Positions 22,561 to 29,336 of a DNA stretch of 29,336 bases are shown here, piece by piece (position 1 is the first letter of the stretch; the number at the start of each line of letters is the position of its first letter). Under the pieces are notes generated by a model. It was not told the DNA's origin and searched no databases. It saw only the letters and a list, made by a program, of their open reading frames with translations. Position numbers and translations under genes: made by a program. The stretch comes from an uncultured Lachnospiraceae bacterium (GTDB lineage: Bacteria > Bacillota > Clostridia > Lachnospirales > Lachnospiraceae). The stretch spans positions 1 through 29,336 of the forward strand of contig CAJTMB010000034.1 of assembly GCA_910577105.1 (NCBI GenBank), in the 5' to 3' direction.

Positions 22561-23514
22561 ATGTATCATATCATTGTCAATCCCGCCTCCCGCTCCGGAC
22601 GGGGCAGGCAAATCTGGAAAACCATCATTAAACCGGCTCTTATGGAAAAAAATATTGCATATGAAGTTTATTTTTCAGAACAGGCAGGCGATGTCACCGA
22701 GTTTGCAAGACAGATTACGTCTTCTTTTGAAGCCGGAGAAAACGAAAAAGCTCTCTGCCAGTTAATCCTTTTGGGCGGCGACGGCACCGTAAACGAAGCC
22801 TTGCAGGGAATTTCCTCATTTGAACGGGTTGTGATTGGCTACATTCCTACAGGGTCAAGCAATGATTTGGCAAGGGATATGGGTATTGCCAAAAAGCCTT
22901 TGGCGGCTCTGGAACGCATCCTTGCGGCACAAAACCACATGGAGTCTGCCGCAAAAACGATGGACAGAGGTATTGTTCATACACAAAAATCCGACCGCTC
23001 CTTTGCCGTCAGCTGCGGAATCGGTTTTGACGCAGCCGTCTGTGAAGAAGCCATGAATTCGCAGATAAAGGACACTTTAAACCGTCTCGGACTAGGCAAA
23101 CTGACTTATCTGGGCATCGCCATTAAGCAGCTTTTTGCCGCGAAGCCCGTTTCCTGCACTTTGTTTCTGGATGACAGGGAACCCGTACACATCAAAAAAA
23201 TCCTTTTTGCGGCTTTCATGAACCATCGGTTCGAGGGCGGCGGCTTTAAATTCTGCCCCACGGCTGATTACGGGGACGGTATATTCGATTTATGCGTGGT
23301 CGGCAACCTGCCCAAGCTGCTGATTCTCTTTGCTCTTCCGACCGCCTTTTTCGGAAAACACTTTATTTTTCCCGGAGTTACCCATTACCGCGCAAAGCAT
23401 ATCCACGTTGAGACCAGTGCACCTCTTTGGCTGCATACGGACGGAGAAGTCCACGAAAAAACCATGCATCTGGAAATGTCCTGTGCACAGCGCGAAATCA
23501 GGTTCATTGTCTAA
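22561..23514 (+). CDS. diacylglycerol kinase-family lipid kinase (YegS/BmrU-like)
   Basis: The 317-residue cytoplasmic or membrane-associated enzyme has the DAGK catalytic domain: IIVNPASRSGRG at the start, LGGDGTVNEALQGI near residues 71-84 (nucleotide binding), and YIPTGSSNDLARDMG near residues 94-108 (the common form is GTGNDLAR). The C-terminal half has the beta-rich fold of the family (FEGGGFKFCPTADYGDGIFD, LWLHTDGE). Members phosphorylate diacylglycerol or related lipids with ATP. A PAP2-type phosphatase, which catalyses the reverse sort of reaction on lipid phosphates, follows, though with its own promoter. Confidence 0.9.
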   Translation: MYHIIVNPASRSGRGRQIWKTIIKPALMEKNIAYEVYFSEQAGDVTEFARQITSSFEAGENEKALCQLILLGGDGTVNEALQGISSFERVVIGYIPTGSSNDLARDMGIAKKPLAALERILAAQNHMESAAKTMDRGIVHTQKSDRSFAVSCGIGFDAAVCEEAMNSQIKDTLNRLGLGKLTYLGIAIKQLFAAKPVSCTLFLDDREPVHIKKILFAAFMNHRFEGGGFKFCPTADYGDGIFDLCVVGNLPKLLILFALPTAFFGKHFIFPGVTHYRAKHIHVETSAPLWLHTDGEVHEKTMHLEMSCAQREIRFIV

Positions 23515-23553
23515 AGATTTTCTTAATTATTTTTAAAAGATAAAAAAAAGGGA

Positions 23554-23581
23554 TTGCAAAATCAAAAAAGTCTGCTATATT
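23554..23581 (+). promoter_or_regulatory. possible promoter of the PAP2 gene
   Basis: TTGCAA (23554-23559) and TATATT (23576-23581) with a 16-nt spacer, about 65 nt before the preferred start. Confidence 0.45.
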
Positions 23582-23648
23582 TGATGTGTAAATGGACAGT
23601 TTGTTTTAGCTGCTTACATTGCAACAGCTTATGATGGGAGTCTTTATT

Positions 23649-24335
23649 GTGAAAAAATTGAAAACCTTTTATGAAAACTATCGTCATGCGATTCCGCTTA
23701 TTATATACGGCATCATTTACATGACATGGTTCTGCCACTTGGAAAAGACAGTGACAAAGCAATACACTGTGATACACATGGCAATGGATGATTACATTCC
23801 CTTTTGCGAGTTTTTTATCATTCCGTATTTTCTGTGGTTTGTATATGTCGCCGCCGTGGTTATGTTTTTCTTCTTCAAGGACAAAACCGATTATTACAAA
23901 ACCTGTATTTTCCTTTTTACAGGCATGACCATTTTCCTGATTATTTCAACGCTTTGGCCAAACGGCCACCACTTGCGGCCATACGTTATGCCCCGTAACA
24001 ACGTATTCAGCCATATGGTTCAGGCGCTGTACAGGACGGATACACCGACCAACCTCTGGCCCAGCATCCATGTATACAATTCCCTGGGTGCGCACATTGC
24101 AATTGCCAAGAGCAAACAGTTTGAAAACAAAAAAGGAATAAAAGCTGCCTCCTTTGTTCTGGCGGTTTCCATTATCCTTTCAACCATGTTTTTAAAGCAA
24201 CATTCTTTATTTGACGTATTGACAGCATTTGTGCTGGCTGGTATAATGTATATAGTCGTATATCGATACGACTTGGTTCTGGCAATTAGAAATATTTTAC
24301 ATCCGGATGATAATTCCAGAACTCAGGTTGGGTGA
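23649..24335 (+). CDS. PAP2-family membrane phosphatase
   Basis: The 228-residue protein has about five or six membrane helices and the PAP2 catalytic pattern: RPYVMP near residue 113, WPSIHVYNS near residue 138 (PSxH), and KQHSLFDV near residue 183, with the His and Asp of the third motif. Such enzymes remove phosphate from phosphatidate, undecaprenyl pyrophosphate or similar lipids at the outer face of the membrane. The start chosen is GTG 23649 because GGGAG lies 8 nt upstream; the frame is open from 23619. It is followed by a terminator at 24379-24410. Confidence 0.85.
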   Translation: MKKLKTFYENYRHAIPLIIYGIIYMTWFCHLEKTVTKQYTVIHMAMDDYIPFCEFFIIPYFLWFVYVAAVVMFFFFKDKTDYYKTCIFLFTGMTIFLIISTLWPNGHHLRPYVMPRNNVFSHMVQALYRTDTPTNLWPSIHVYNSLGAHIAIAKSKQFENKKGIKAASFVLAVSIILSTMFLKQHSLFDVLTAFVLAGIMYIVVYRYDLVLAIRNILHPDDNSRTQVG

Positions 24336-24378
24336 AAATCCCAACATAGCAATTCATTGCTGAATTCCTATTATGAAG

Positions 24379-24410
24379 GCCACGAGATACCCCCTATGTC
24401 TCGTGGCTTT
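24379..24410 (+). terminator. terminator after PAP2 gene
   Basis: GCCACGAGA (24379-24387) and TCTCGTGGC (24399-24407) form a perfect 9-bp stem followed by TTTCG. Upstream, a further small stem GTTGGG/CCCAAC overlaps the PAP2 stop. The rest of the 227-nt gap to the convergent glycosyltransferase gene holds nothing else I can name. Confidence 0.7.
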
Positions 24411-24562
24411 CGTCATTGATTATGGTTTCCCCTTCCCATCTTGTTTCCCCAAAATACCCCACAGGCCGCTTTTTTTCCATAGCAAAACCGACACATCAAA
24501 TGTATGCGGCGTGTTTCATATACTGCTGCATCCAAACAATGTGTCGATTCATTTTGACATTA

Positions 24563-25591
24563 TTAGTTAAAATTAAATATCTTCTGACAGATGCGATAGC
24601 CTTCCACCGATATCTTCCTTCCCCCTCTGCCCGGCAGATTCATGGCGCCTCCCATGATGCCGTTTCGCATCCAGAGGTATAAAAGCTTGTCTTTTTGTTT
24701 TAAGTATTTCCACAACTCTTTTTTTACGCCCAGATGTTCCTCGGTTCCCGAACGGATACAGAGGATGGAGGATACCGTCATGATGATTTCAAGGTAATTA
24801 CGCATGTACTGGCGGCGCCTTTTCGTCTGCATAATCTTCTGTTTGTTATCCACATAGTAATCAATCATCATTTTATTGACTTTAATCTGCTGGTCCAGTC
24901 TGGATATCATGACGCCTTCGTTGACCGACTGGTCTGCACGGCCGATATAGTACCTGTAAAAGTTCACATCCAGATAATACATGTTTTCCACATGAAGAAG
25001 CGGTTCAAACACATAAAGATTATCCACATAAAATGTATGCTCCGGCAACCTGAGCCCGCTGTCTTTTAAAAGCCTCGTCCGAAAGATAACGGAGTGCATT
25101 AAAATATAGTGTCCCTTTGAAAAATGCCTGCAGTCCGACCATGTAAACAGTTTATCCTTCGGGAGAATATGACGGTAGTGCATCACTTTCTTACGCTTTT
25201 CACCCTCTTTTTCATAAACAAAATTACTAACAAGCATGTCCAGGGATTTTCCACCCTCCACCATGGTGCGCAGGGTATCCAGAATCTGCTTATATGCCTC
25301 CTCCTGTACCCAGTCGTCGCTGTCCACCACCTTAAAATACAGGCCGTTGGCATTTTCAATCCCTGTGTTCACCGCAGAGCCGTGCCCGCCGTTTTCTTTG
25401 TGGATTGCCCGGACAATGCCGGGATACTCCGCTTCATACCTGTCTGCAATTTCCGCAGTGTCGTCCTTTGTTGAGCCGTCATCTATAATGAGAATTTCAA
25501 CATCCTTCCCGCCGGGCAGCAGGGAATTGATACATTTTTTCATGTATGCAGCCGAATTGTAACAAGGTATTGCTATGGATAACAGTTTCAT
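24563..25591 (-). CDS. family 2 glycosyltransferase
   Basis: The 342-residue protein has the GT2 (GT-A) domain: LSIAIPCYNSAAYMKKCINS at the start, EILIIDDGSTKDDT near residues 32-45, HKENGGHGSAVNTGI near residues 64-78, and KVVDSDDWV near residues 86-94 (the D-x-D metal site). It transfers a sugar from a nucleotide donor, probably to a cell-surface glycan or lipid. No membrane helix is evident. Its ATG overlaps the TGA of the SfsA-MutY gene as ATGA, so it is the last gene of a four-gene minus-strand operon. Confidence 0.9.
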   Translation of the reverse strand: MKLLSIAIPCYNSAAYMKKCINSLLPGGKDVEILIIDDGSTKDDTAEIADRYEAEYPGIVRAIHKENGGHGSAVNTGIENANGLYFKVVDSDDWVQEEAYKQILDTLRTMVEGGKSLDMLVSNFVYEKEGEKRKKVMHYRHILPKDKLFTWSDCRHFSKGHYILMHSVIFRTRLLKDSGLRLPEHTFYVDNLYVFEPLLHVENMYYLDVNFYRYYIGRADQSVNEGVMISRLDQQIKVNKMMIDYYVDNKQKIMQTKRRRQYMRNYLEIIMTVSSILCIRSGTEEHLGVKKELWKYLKQKDKLLYLWMRNGIMGGAMNLPGRGGRKISVEGYRICQKIFNFN

Positions 25592-27441
25592 TTTTCCTCC
25601 AATCCGCCGTTTTCACGGCTTTCCTTCGTCAGGTGCTTTTCATTCCCCAACCTTATATTTAAATAACCTGTATACGCTGCAAATGCAGACGGAACAGGAT
25701 ACTTTTCTTCCGTTTCGGCAGCCCCGGCAAAAATCCATTCCTCCTGTAAAAGCCGCTCGTTTTTCGGTGCAAGTTCATCCACCCTTACCATATATCCCCA
25801 CATATGCCATTCTTTATGTGTGAATATATGCTTTGCTTCCCGAAGCGGCACAATGCGCAGTATTTTCAAGCCTCTTTCCTCCAGCCAGTCCTGCACCTCT
25901 ACTGCCGTTTTATGTCCCTCAATCGTGAGAAGTTCATACATGCCCGCCAGCAGTCCTTTTTCAGGGCGCCTGTGGAGCGCCGTCTTGTTTTCATCCCTGA
26001 TGACGAGAACAGTCTTTTCTTCTATACTTCGTTTCTTTTTGTTGCTTTTCTTTGGATAATCAGCCTGCACACCATCTGCTCTTGCCAGACAGATTTTTTC
26101 CAAAGGACAGCGCTCACAATGCGGCGCCCCGTTGGGGATACACACCATGGCGCCGATTTCCATCATAGCCTGGTTAAAATCTCCCGGTCTGTCAGGCAGT
26201 ACGCGAAGAAGCTCCTCCTCTGTCTTCTTTTTTACTGCGGGAAGCAGTATATCCTCATCACGCCTGCATATTCTTGAAACCACCCTGAGCACATTGCCGT
26301 CCACTGCCGGCACCCGCTTTCCAAACGCTATGGACGCAACAGCGCCCGCCGTATAACTTCCGATTCCCTTTAAACTGCAAAGTTTCTCATATTCTGACGG
26401 CATCACACCGCCATACTCCGTCATAATCTGCCGGGCAGCCTTTTGCAGGTTCCTTGCACGGTTGTAATATCCAAGCCCTTCCCACAGCTTCAAAAGCGCC
26501 TCCTCCGACACATCCGCAAGGCTTTCCACATCGGGCAATGCTTCCATGAACCTTTCAAAATAAGGTTTTACCGCTTCCACCCTGGTCTGCTGCAGCATAA
26601 TTTCGGATACCCATACCCGGTAGGGCGTCGGTTCTTCCCGCCAAGGGAGAATCCGCCTGTTGCTATCATACCACTTTAAAAGAGGTTTGGAAATATCCTC
26701 CAGACATCCCTTTCTTAATTTTCTCTTATCTTCCGGTAAATTCTTTCCAAATGCCTCGTCTTCCAGCCGCACTTTTACGGGATTGTTTAACTCCATCCCC
26801 GCTGCATCCACCAGACAGTCATATGCGAGGATACGGGCACCGGATTCCTCTGCTTTTTGTAACGCTTCCGCAAAAGCAGGATGTGTTTCCCTGTTCGGCG
26901 TAAAATAGTCCACCCCCTGCATCTGTACCACAAAAAGCAGGTAAACTTCATACCCCTCTTTCTTGGCGGCAATAAGCTCTTCCACATGTTTTACGGCGCG
27001 TTCGGAAGGCGCATCGGGAAACAGAACCACATTTCCCCTCTCCAGAGTAACCCCCTTGACCTCCATAAAAATTTTTCTATCCCCGGCTTCTATATAAAAA
27101 TCAAACCGGGAATTTCCATACTTCGTCTCGGGACGCACCAAAGACAGGTCCGGAAAGAGCAGCTTTTTATAAAGCCACTCTTCCACAGCCCTGTTCGGCG
27201 CCTGTGAATCCATATTAATCATCCGTCCGTTCTTTTCCACGGCAACCAAATCATATGCCGTTGCCCTCGCCGGATTGCTGCTCTTTTCCAGATAAACCGC
27301 CGCGTGGTCCACAAGCAGTTCCGCGCACCTGCCTGTGTTTTTCACATGAACGGTTTCTTTCCTGCCCGCAATATCCACATAGGCGATAAACCTGTTCGGA
27401 CGTTCCAGAAAAGATGCTTTCACTATATTATGATACTTCAT
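25588..27441 (-). CDS. mutY: SfsA-MutY fusion: nuclease-like domain plus A/G adenine glycosylase
   Basis: The 617-residue protein joins two normally separate proteins. Residues 1-235 are a full SfsA: FLERPNRFIAYV, HVKNTGRC, NSRFDFYIE and IFMEVKGVTL give the PD-(D/E)xK nuclease-like centre D114, E127, K129. Residues 245-600 are MutY: PWREEPTPYRVWVSEIMLQQ with E280, the helix-hairpin-helix LKGIGSYTAGAV, catalytic D381 in VDGNV, the iron-sulfur cysteines C434, C442, C445, C451, and a NUDIX-like C-terminal domain. MutY removes adenine opposite 8-oxoguanine; SfsA binds and perhaps cuts nucleic acid. The first cysteine spacing is seven residues instead of the six of E. coli. The start overlaps the nucleotidase gene by 14 nt. 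Confidence 0.93.
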   Translation of the reverse strand: MKYHNIVKASFLERPNRFIAYVDIAGRKETVHVKNTGRCAELLVDHAAVYLEKSSNPARATAYDLVAVEKNGRMINMDSQAPNRAVEEWLYKKLLFPDLSLVRPETKYGNSRFDFYIEAGDRKIFMEVKGVTLERGNVVLFPDAPSERAVKHVEELIAAKKEGYEVYLLFVVQMQGVDYFTPNRETHPAFAEALQKAEESGARILAYDCLVDAAGMELNNPVKVRLEDEAFGKNLPEDKRKLRKGCLEDISKPLLKWYDSNRRILPWREEPTPYRVWVSEIMLQQTRVEAVKPYFERFMEALPDVESLADVSEEALLKLWEGLGYYNRARNLQKAARQIMTEYGGVMPSEYEKLCSLKGIGSYTAGAVASIAFGKRVPAVDGNVLRVVSRICRRDEDILLPAVKKKTEEELLRVLPDRPGDFNQAMMEIGAMVCIPNGAPHCERCPLEKICLARADGVQADYPKKSNKKKRSIEEKTVLVIRDENKTALHRRPEKGLLAGMYELLTIEGHKTAVEVQDWLEERGLKILRIVPLREAKHIFTHKEWHMWGYMVRVDELAPKNERLLQEEWIFAGAAETEEKYPVPSAFAAYTGYLNIRLGNEKHLTKESRENGGLEEK

Positions 27442-28387
27442 TTATCCTTCTTTCCAGTCTGTATATATTGGAAGACTTCCCTTCCCTGCTCCTTAAAGGA
27501 ACCCGGGCGGCAGGAACCACCTCAGCCGCAAGGCTTGCATGGAGCGCCTGGTCATCAAAAAATATCTGCGCACCAAAAGCCGACAAAACTTCCCGTTTGG
27601 TAATGCCGCCCAAAAAAAAAGCCTCGTCTATCCTCACATCCCATGAGCGCAGGGTCCGTATCACCCGTTCATGGGCAGGCGCACATCTGGCAGTGACGAG
27701 CGCCGTCCTGATGGGCGCGCTGCCGCCGTCAAATTCCTTTTGCAAATCAGAGAGAAGCTTCAGAAAACGGGCAAAAGGCCCGGCATGAAGAGGCAGGGAT
27801 GCTTTTTCCTTTTCATTGTTTTCAAAAGCCTGAAGTCCCTGACTGACATAAATCTGCTCAGCCTCATCGGAAAACAAAACCGCGTCCCCGTCAAAGGCAA
27901 CCCTTATCTGCTCACTGTCATATCTGCCCGTATAGTCGTGCATTCCTTCCCCGCAAATTACTCCACCTGCTATCCCCGCGTCTATGGCCGCCTGCACATC
28001 CTCCTCACAGGCAGATAAATATAAATCCGTCCGAAACGCCGAAAGATAGGGAAGAAGGGAGGCGCCGCTGGAAAAAACCGCCCGCGTAATCTGCAATCCA
28101 TAGTACTCTATAGAATGAAAAATGCGCAGGGAAATATCGGGATTATTCCTGGACATCAAGATAACTTCCACCCTGCTTTCCTGTCCGGGAGACATGTTCA
28201 GGCGCAAAAGGGATTTAATCAGAAAAAACCCCGGTCCCGGCCTTAAAATTTCATCCTCATGCTCCTTCTGGTAAGCAGAATATGCCTCCACGCCCTGTTC
28301 TTCAAATATTCTGTTTTCTACACTTAAATCAAACAATGCCCTTGTGGATACGCCTATCACCAGTCTGTTCTCCAAGGTGAATGCCAT
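27428..28387 (-). CDS. 5'-nucleotidase (cytosolic cN-I type)
   Basis: The 319-residue protein resembles the 5'-nucleotidase family related to vertebrate cN-I (PF06189). Marks are LVIGVSTRALFDLS near the N-terminus (the first Asp motif), VEVILMSRNNPDISLRIFHS near residues 75-95, VAFDGDAVLFSDEAE near residues 165-179 (D-x-D, nucleophile region), ALVTARCAPAHERVIRTL near residues 235-252, and FFLGGITKREVLSAFGAQIF FDD near residues 262-285. It would dephosphorylate nucleoside monophosphates. ATG 28387 is chosen because AAGGAGG lies 5 nt upstream; the frame is open to 28411. Confidence 0.82.
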   Translation of the reverse strand: MAFTLENRLVIGVSTRALFDLSVENRIFEEQGVEAYSAYQKEHEDEILRPGPGFFLIKSLLRLNMSPGQESRVEVILMSRNNPDISLRIFHSIEYYGLQITRAVFSSGASLLPYLSAFRTDLYLSACEEDVQAAIDAGIAGGVICGEGMHDYTGRYDSEQIRVAFDGDAVLFSDEAEQIYVSQGLQAFENNEKEKASLPLHAGPFARFLKLLSDLQKEFDGGSAPIRTALVTARCAPAHERVIRTLRSWDVRIDEAFFLGGITKREVLSAFGAQIFFDDQALHASLAAEVVPAARVPLRSREGKSSNIYRLERRINEVS

Positions 28388-28420
28388 AGAGTCCTCCTTC
28401 TCCCATGGCACTCTTATCGC

Positions 28421-28894
28421 TTACCTCAGACGGTTGCACTCATATCTGTCCAAAGTGGCAAGGCAGTTCTTCAAGCCTTGAAAACGCTCCTCCAGACTGC
28501 CCTCGGGCACCTCCACATCACTGGCAATGGCCATCGTGGTAATCATCTCGTCGGTTATCCGATGCCGCAGTCCCACCAGGATATTCAGGCGCTCTTCATA
28601 AGTACCGGCATCCAGAAACTGAAGAACCATGGGGTCAATATTCAATTCTTCTTCCTGCTCCGCTTTCTCCTGAAGTTCAAAGCGGTATTCCTGCAAAGCA
28701 TCAGGATACTTCTCACAATCCAGCCTTTCCGTAAAGTTGTCCAGGGGACGTGCATATACCTTTGCCTCTCCGTACAAAGCCTGATAAACCACCAGCCTTT
28801 CCCCTGTTTCGGAATGCTCGGCAACTGCCAGCACCTGATACAGATTGCCTTTAAAATGTTTGTAAATTTCGTGTGGTTTTGGAATTTGGGACAT
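28421..28894 (-). CDS. DUF1653 domain protein
   Basis: The 157-residue protein has a DUF1653 domain at its N-terminus (IPKPHEIYKHFKGNLYQVLA, then EHSETGERLVVYQALYGEAK, VYARPLDNFTERLD; residues 3-62) and a helical C-terminal region of unknown type (EERLNILVGLRHRITDEMIT). DUF1653 is a small beta-barrel-like domain of unknown function. It is the first gene of the operon with the nucleotidase and SfsA-MutY genes, 33 nt before the nucleotidase start. ATG 28894 is chosen because domain members begin there; upstream in-frame starts reach 28933, and its ribosome binding site is weak. Confidence 0.85.
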   Translation of the reverse strand: MSQIPKPHEIYKHFKGNLYQVLAVAEHSETGERLVVYQALYGEAKVYARPLDNFTERLDCEKYPDALQEYRFELQEKAEQEEELNIDPMVLQFLDAGTYEERLNILVGLRHRITDEMITTMAIASDVEVPEGSLEERFQGLKNCLATLDRYECNRLR

Positions 28895-28969
28895 CTTTAT
28901 TACCCATACCTTTCTCATTTTAATCCCATGCATATTGCAAGCAGCGCTTGTGATACTACCTAAATAGAA

Positions 28970-29019
28970 AGTGTAAAAATTTTTTCACACTAACCACCAT
29001 GCCGCCACTCCATGGCGGC
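28970..29019. repeat. degenerate structured repeat
   Basis: AGTGTAAAAA (28970-28979) and TTTTTCACACT (28981-28991) form only the outer stem, with the interior missing. They are followed by AACCACCATG and GCCGCCA-ctcca-TGGCGGC (29001-29019), the counterpart of 19081-19107 beside copy A. Confidence 0.65.
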
Positions 29020-29031
29020 TCAAATCTGGAT

Positions 29032-29144
29032 GAGAAATGCCGCATTTCAGGCATTTCTCAAGCGTGAGACATAGAACTTCTTCGCGAAGCAGCCTTTGCT
29101 GCGAGCGAAAACTGCCAAAGGCAGTTAGAAGTTCTTCTCACGCT
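29032..29144. repeat. structured repeat, copy C
   Basis: The hairpin is GAGAAATGCC with GGCATTTCTC (29032-29059, perfect 10 bp). The outer stem is AGCGTGAGA (29061-29069) with TCTCACGCT (29136-29144). The inner stem is AGAACTTCT (29073-29081) with AGAAGTTCT (29127-29135), directly stacked. The cap is CGC/GCG with CAGC-cttt-GCTG plus an added hairpin AACTGCC-aaa-GGCAGTT (29110-29126). Confidence 0.8.
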
Positions 29145-29336
29145 ACGCCTCCCGCGCTTCCTCTATTATAATCCCAAATTCCCTTCTTGTCATGCATTTC
29201 CTTTTTCCTGTTTTACCTCTGTATAGACCCAGTATAAACAAATAGGTGTCCAAAAAAACTCCCTTTGAAAAGGGCTGCTATCCCTAAAAATGAATTTTTA
29301 ACTGCTTGTTTTTGCTTGCAACTACTCTTGCAAACT

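Larger units (their letters stand above)
28895..29336. other. right edge, repeats and leader of the DUF1653 operon
   Basis: More than 400 nt without a supported gene. It contains repeat copy C (29032-29144), a degenerate copy (28970-29019), and a 16-codon minus-strand ORF (29143-29193, AAGGAAATGC before the ATG) that stops exactly at the repeat edge. Beyond 29200 I see only AT-rich sequence with weak promoter-like elements. Confidence 0.5.

Overview
The window looks like a chromosomal segment of an anaerobic Firmicute, most likely a Lachnospiraceae-type Clostridia. This is inferred from strong AGGAGG ribosome binding sites, the low-to-mid GC content, the gene families present (UPF0735/PheB, DUF3791, DUF1653, MBL beta-CASP hydrolase) and a threonine cluster that uses an apgM-like gene. 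Most chromosomal genes run on the minus strand.

Layout. 205-3654 (minus): thyA, a lipoprotein, folA, two very small genes of which one is a frameshifted DUF3791 gene, and a GNAT acetyltransferase. 3714-6880 (minus): an MBL/beta-CASP hydrolase and a MATE transporter. 6970-14187: an integrated element. 14165-14235: tRNA-Gly(GCC). 14337-15674: a membrane-anchored GH3 glycosidase, followed by about 680 nt with almost no coding content. 16351-22332 (minus): lysC, apgM-like, hom, pheB-like and glyA. 22561-24335 (plus): a diacylglycerol-kinase-like lipid kinase and a PAP2 phosphatase. 24563-28894 (minus): a DUF1653 gene, a 5'-nucleotidase, an unusual SfsA-MutY fusion and a family 2 glycosyltransferase.

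The main discovery is the element: a compact, apparently intact filamentous phage (inovirus) prophage in a Gram-positive-type host. A 26-bp direct repeat of the tRNA-Gly 3' end flanks it at 6970-6995 and 14162-14187, which predicts a 7,192-bp circle. It encodes a Rep_trans-type rolling-circle initiator, a divergent ribbon-helix-helix repressor with an operator array, and a structural block in the same order as the Ff coliphages: an ssDNA-binding candidate (V), two small membrane proteins (VII and IX positions), a major coat candidate (VIII), a terminator, an adsorption protein (III), a VI-like protein and a Zot/pI ATPase. A tyrosine integrase follows. There is no secretin gene, as expected for a single-membrane host. 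Several strong hairpins are candidates for the replication origin and packaging signal. The element also brings a replacement terminator for the tRNA gene it interrupts.

The second discovery is a repeat family at 18964-19233 (two copies, between hom and apgM) and 28970-29144 (one copy plus a degenerate one, upstream of the DUF1653 gene). Each full copy folds as a small hairpin followed by a long stem carrying stacked internal stems. The stems differ between copies by compensating changes, and extra hairpins are added like modules. This suggests a structured RNA or a mobile palindromic element that I cannot assign to a named family.

The threonine cluster makes sense as one pathway: aspartate kinase, homoserine dehydrogenase and an apgM-family protein that may act as homoserine kinase, next to an ACT-domain regulator candidate. 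thyA, folA and glyA all serve one-carbon/thymidylate metabolism but lie in separate transcription units.
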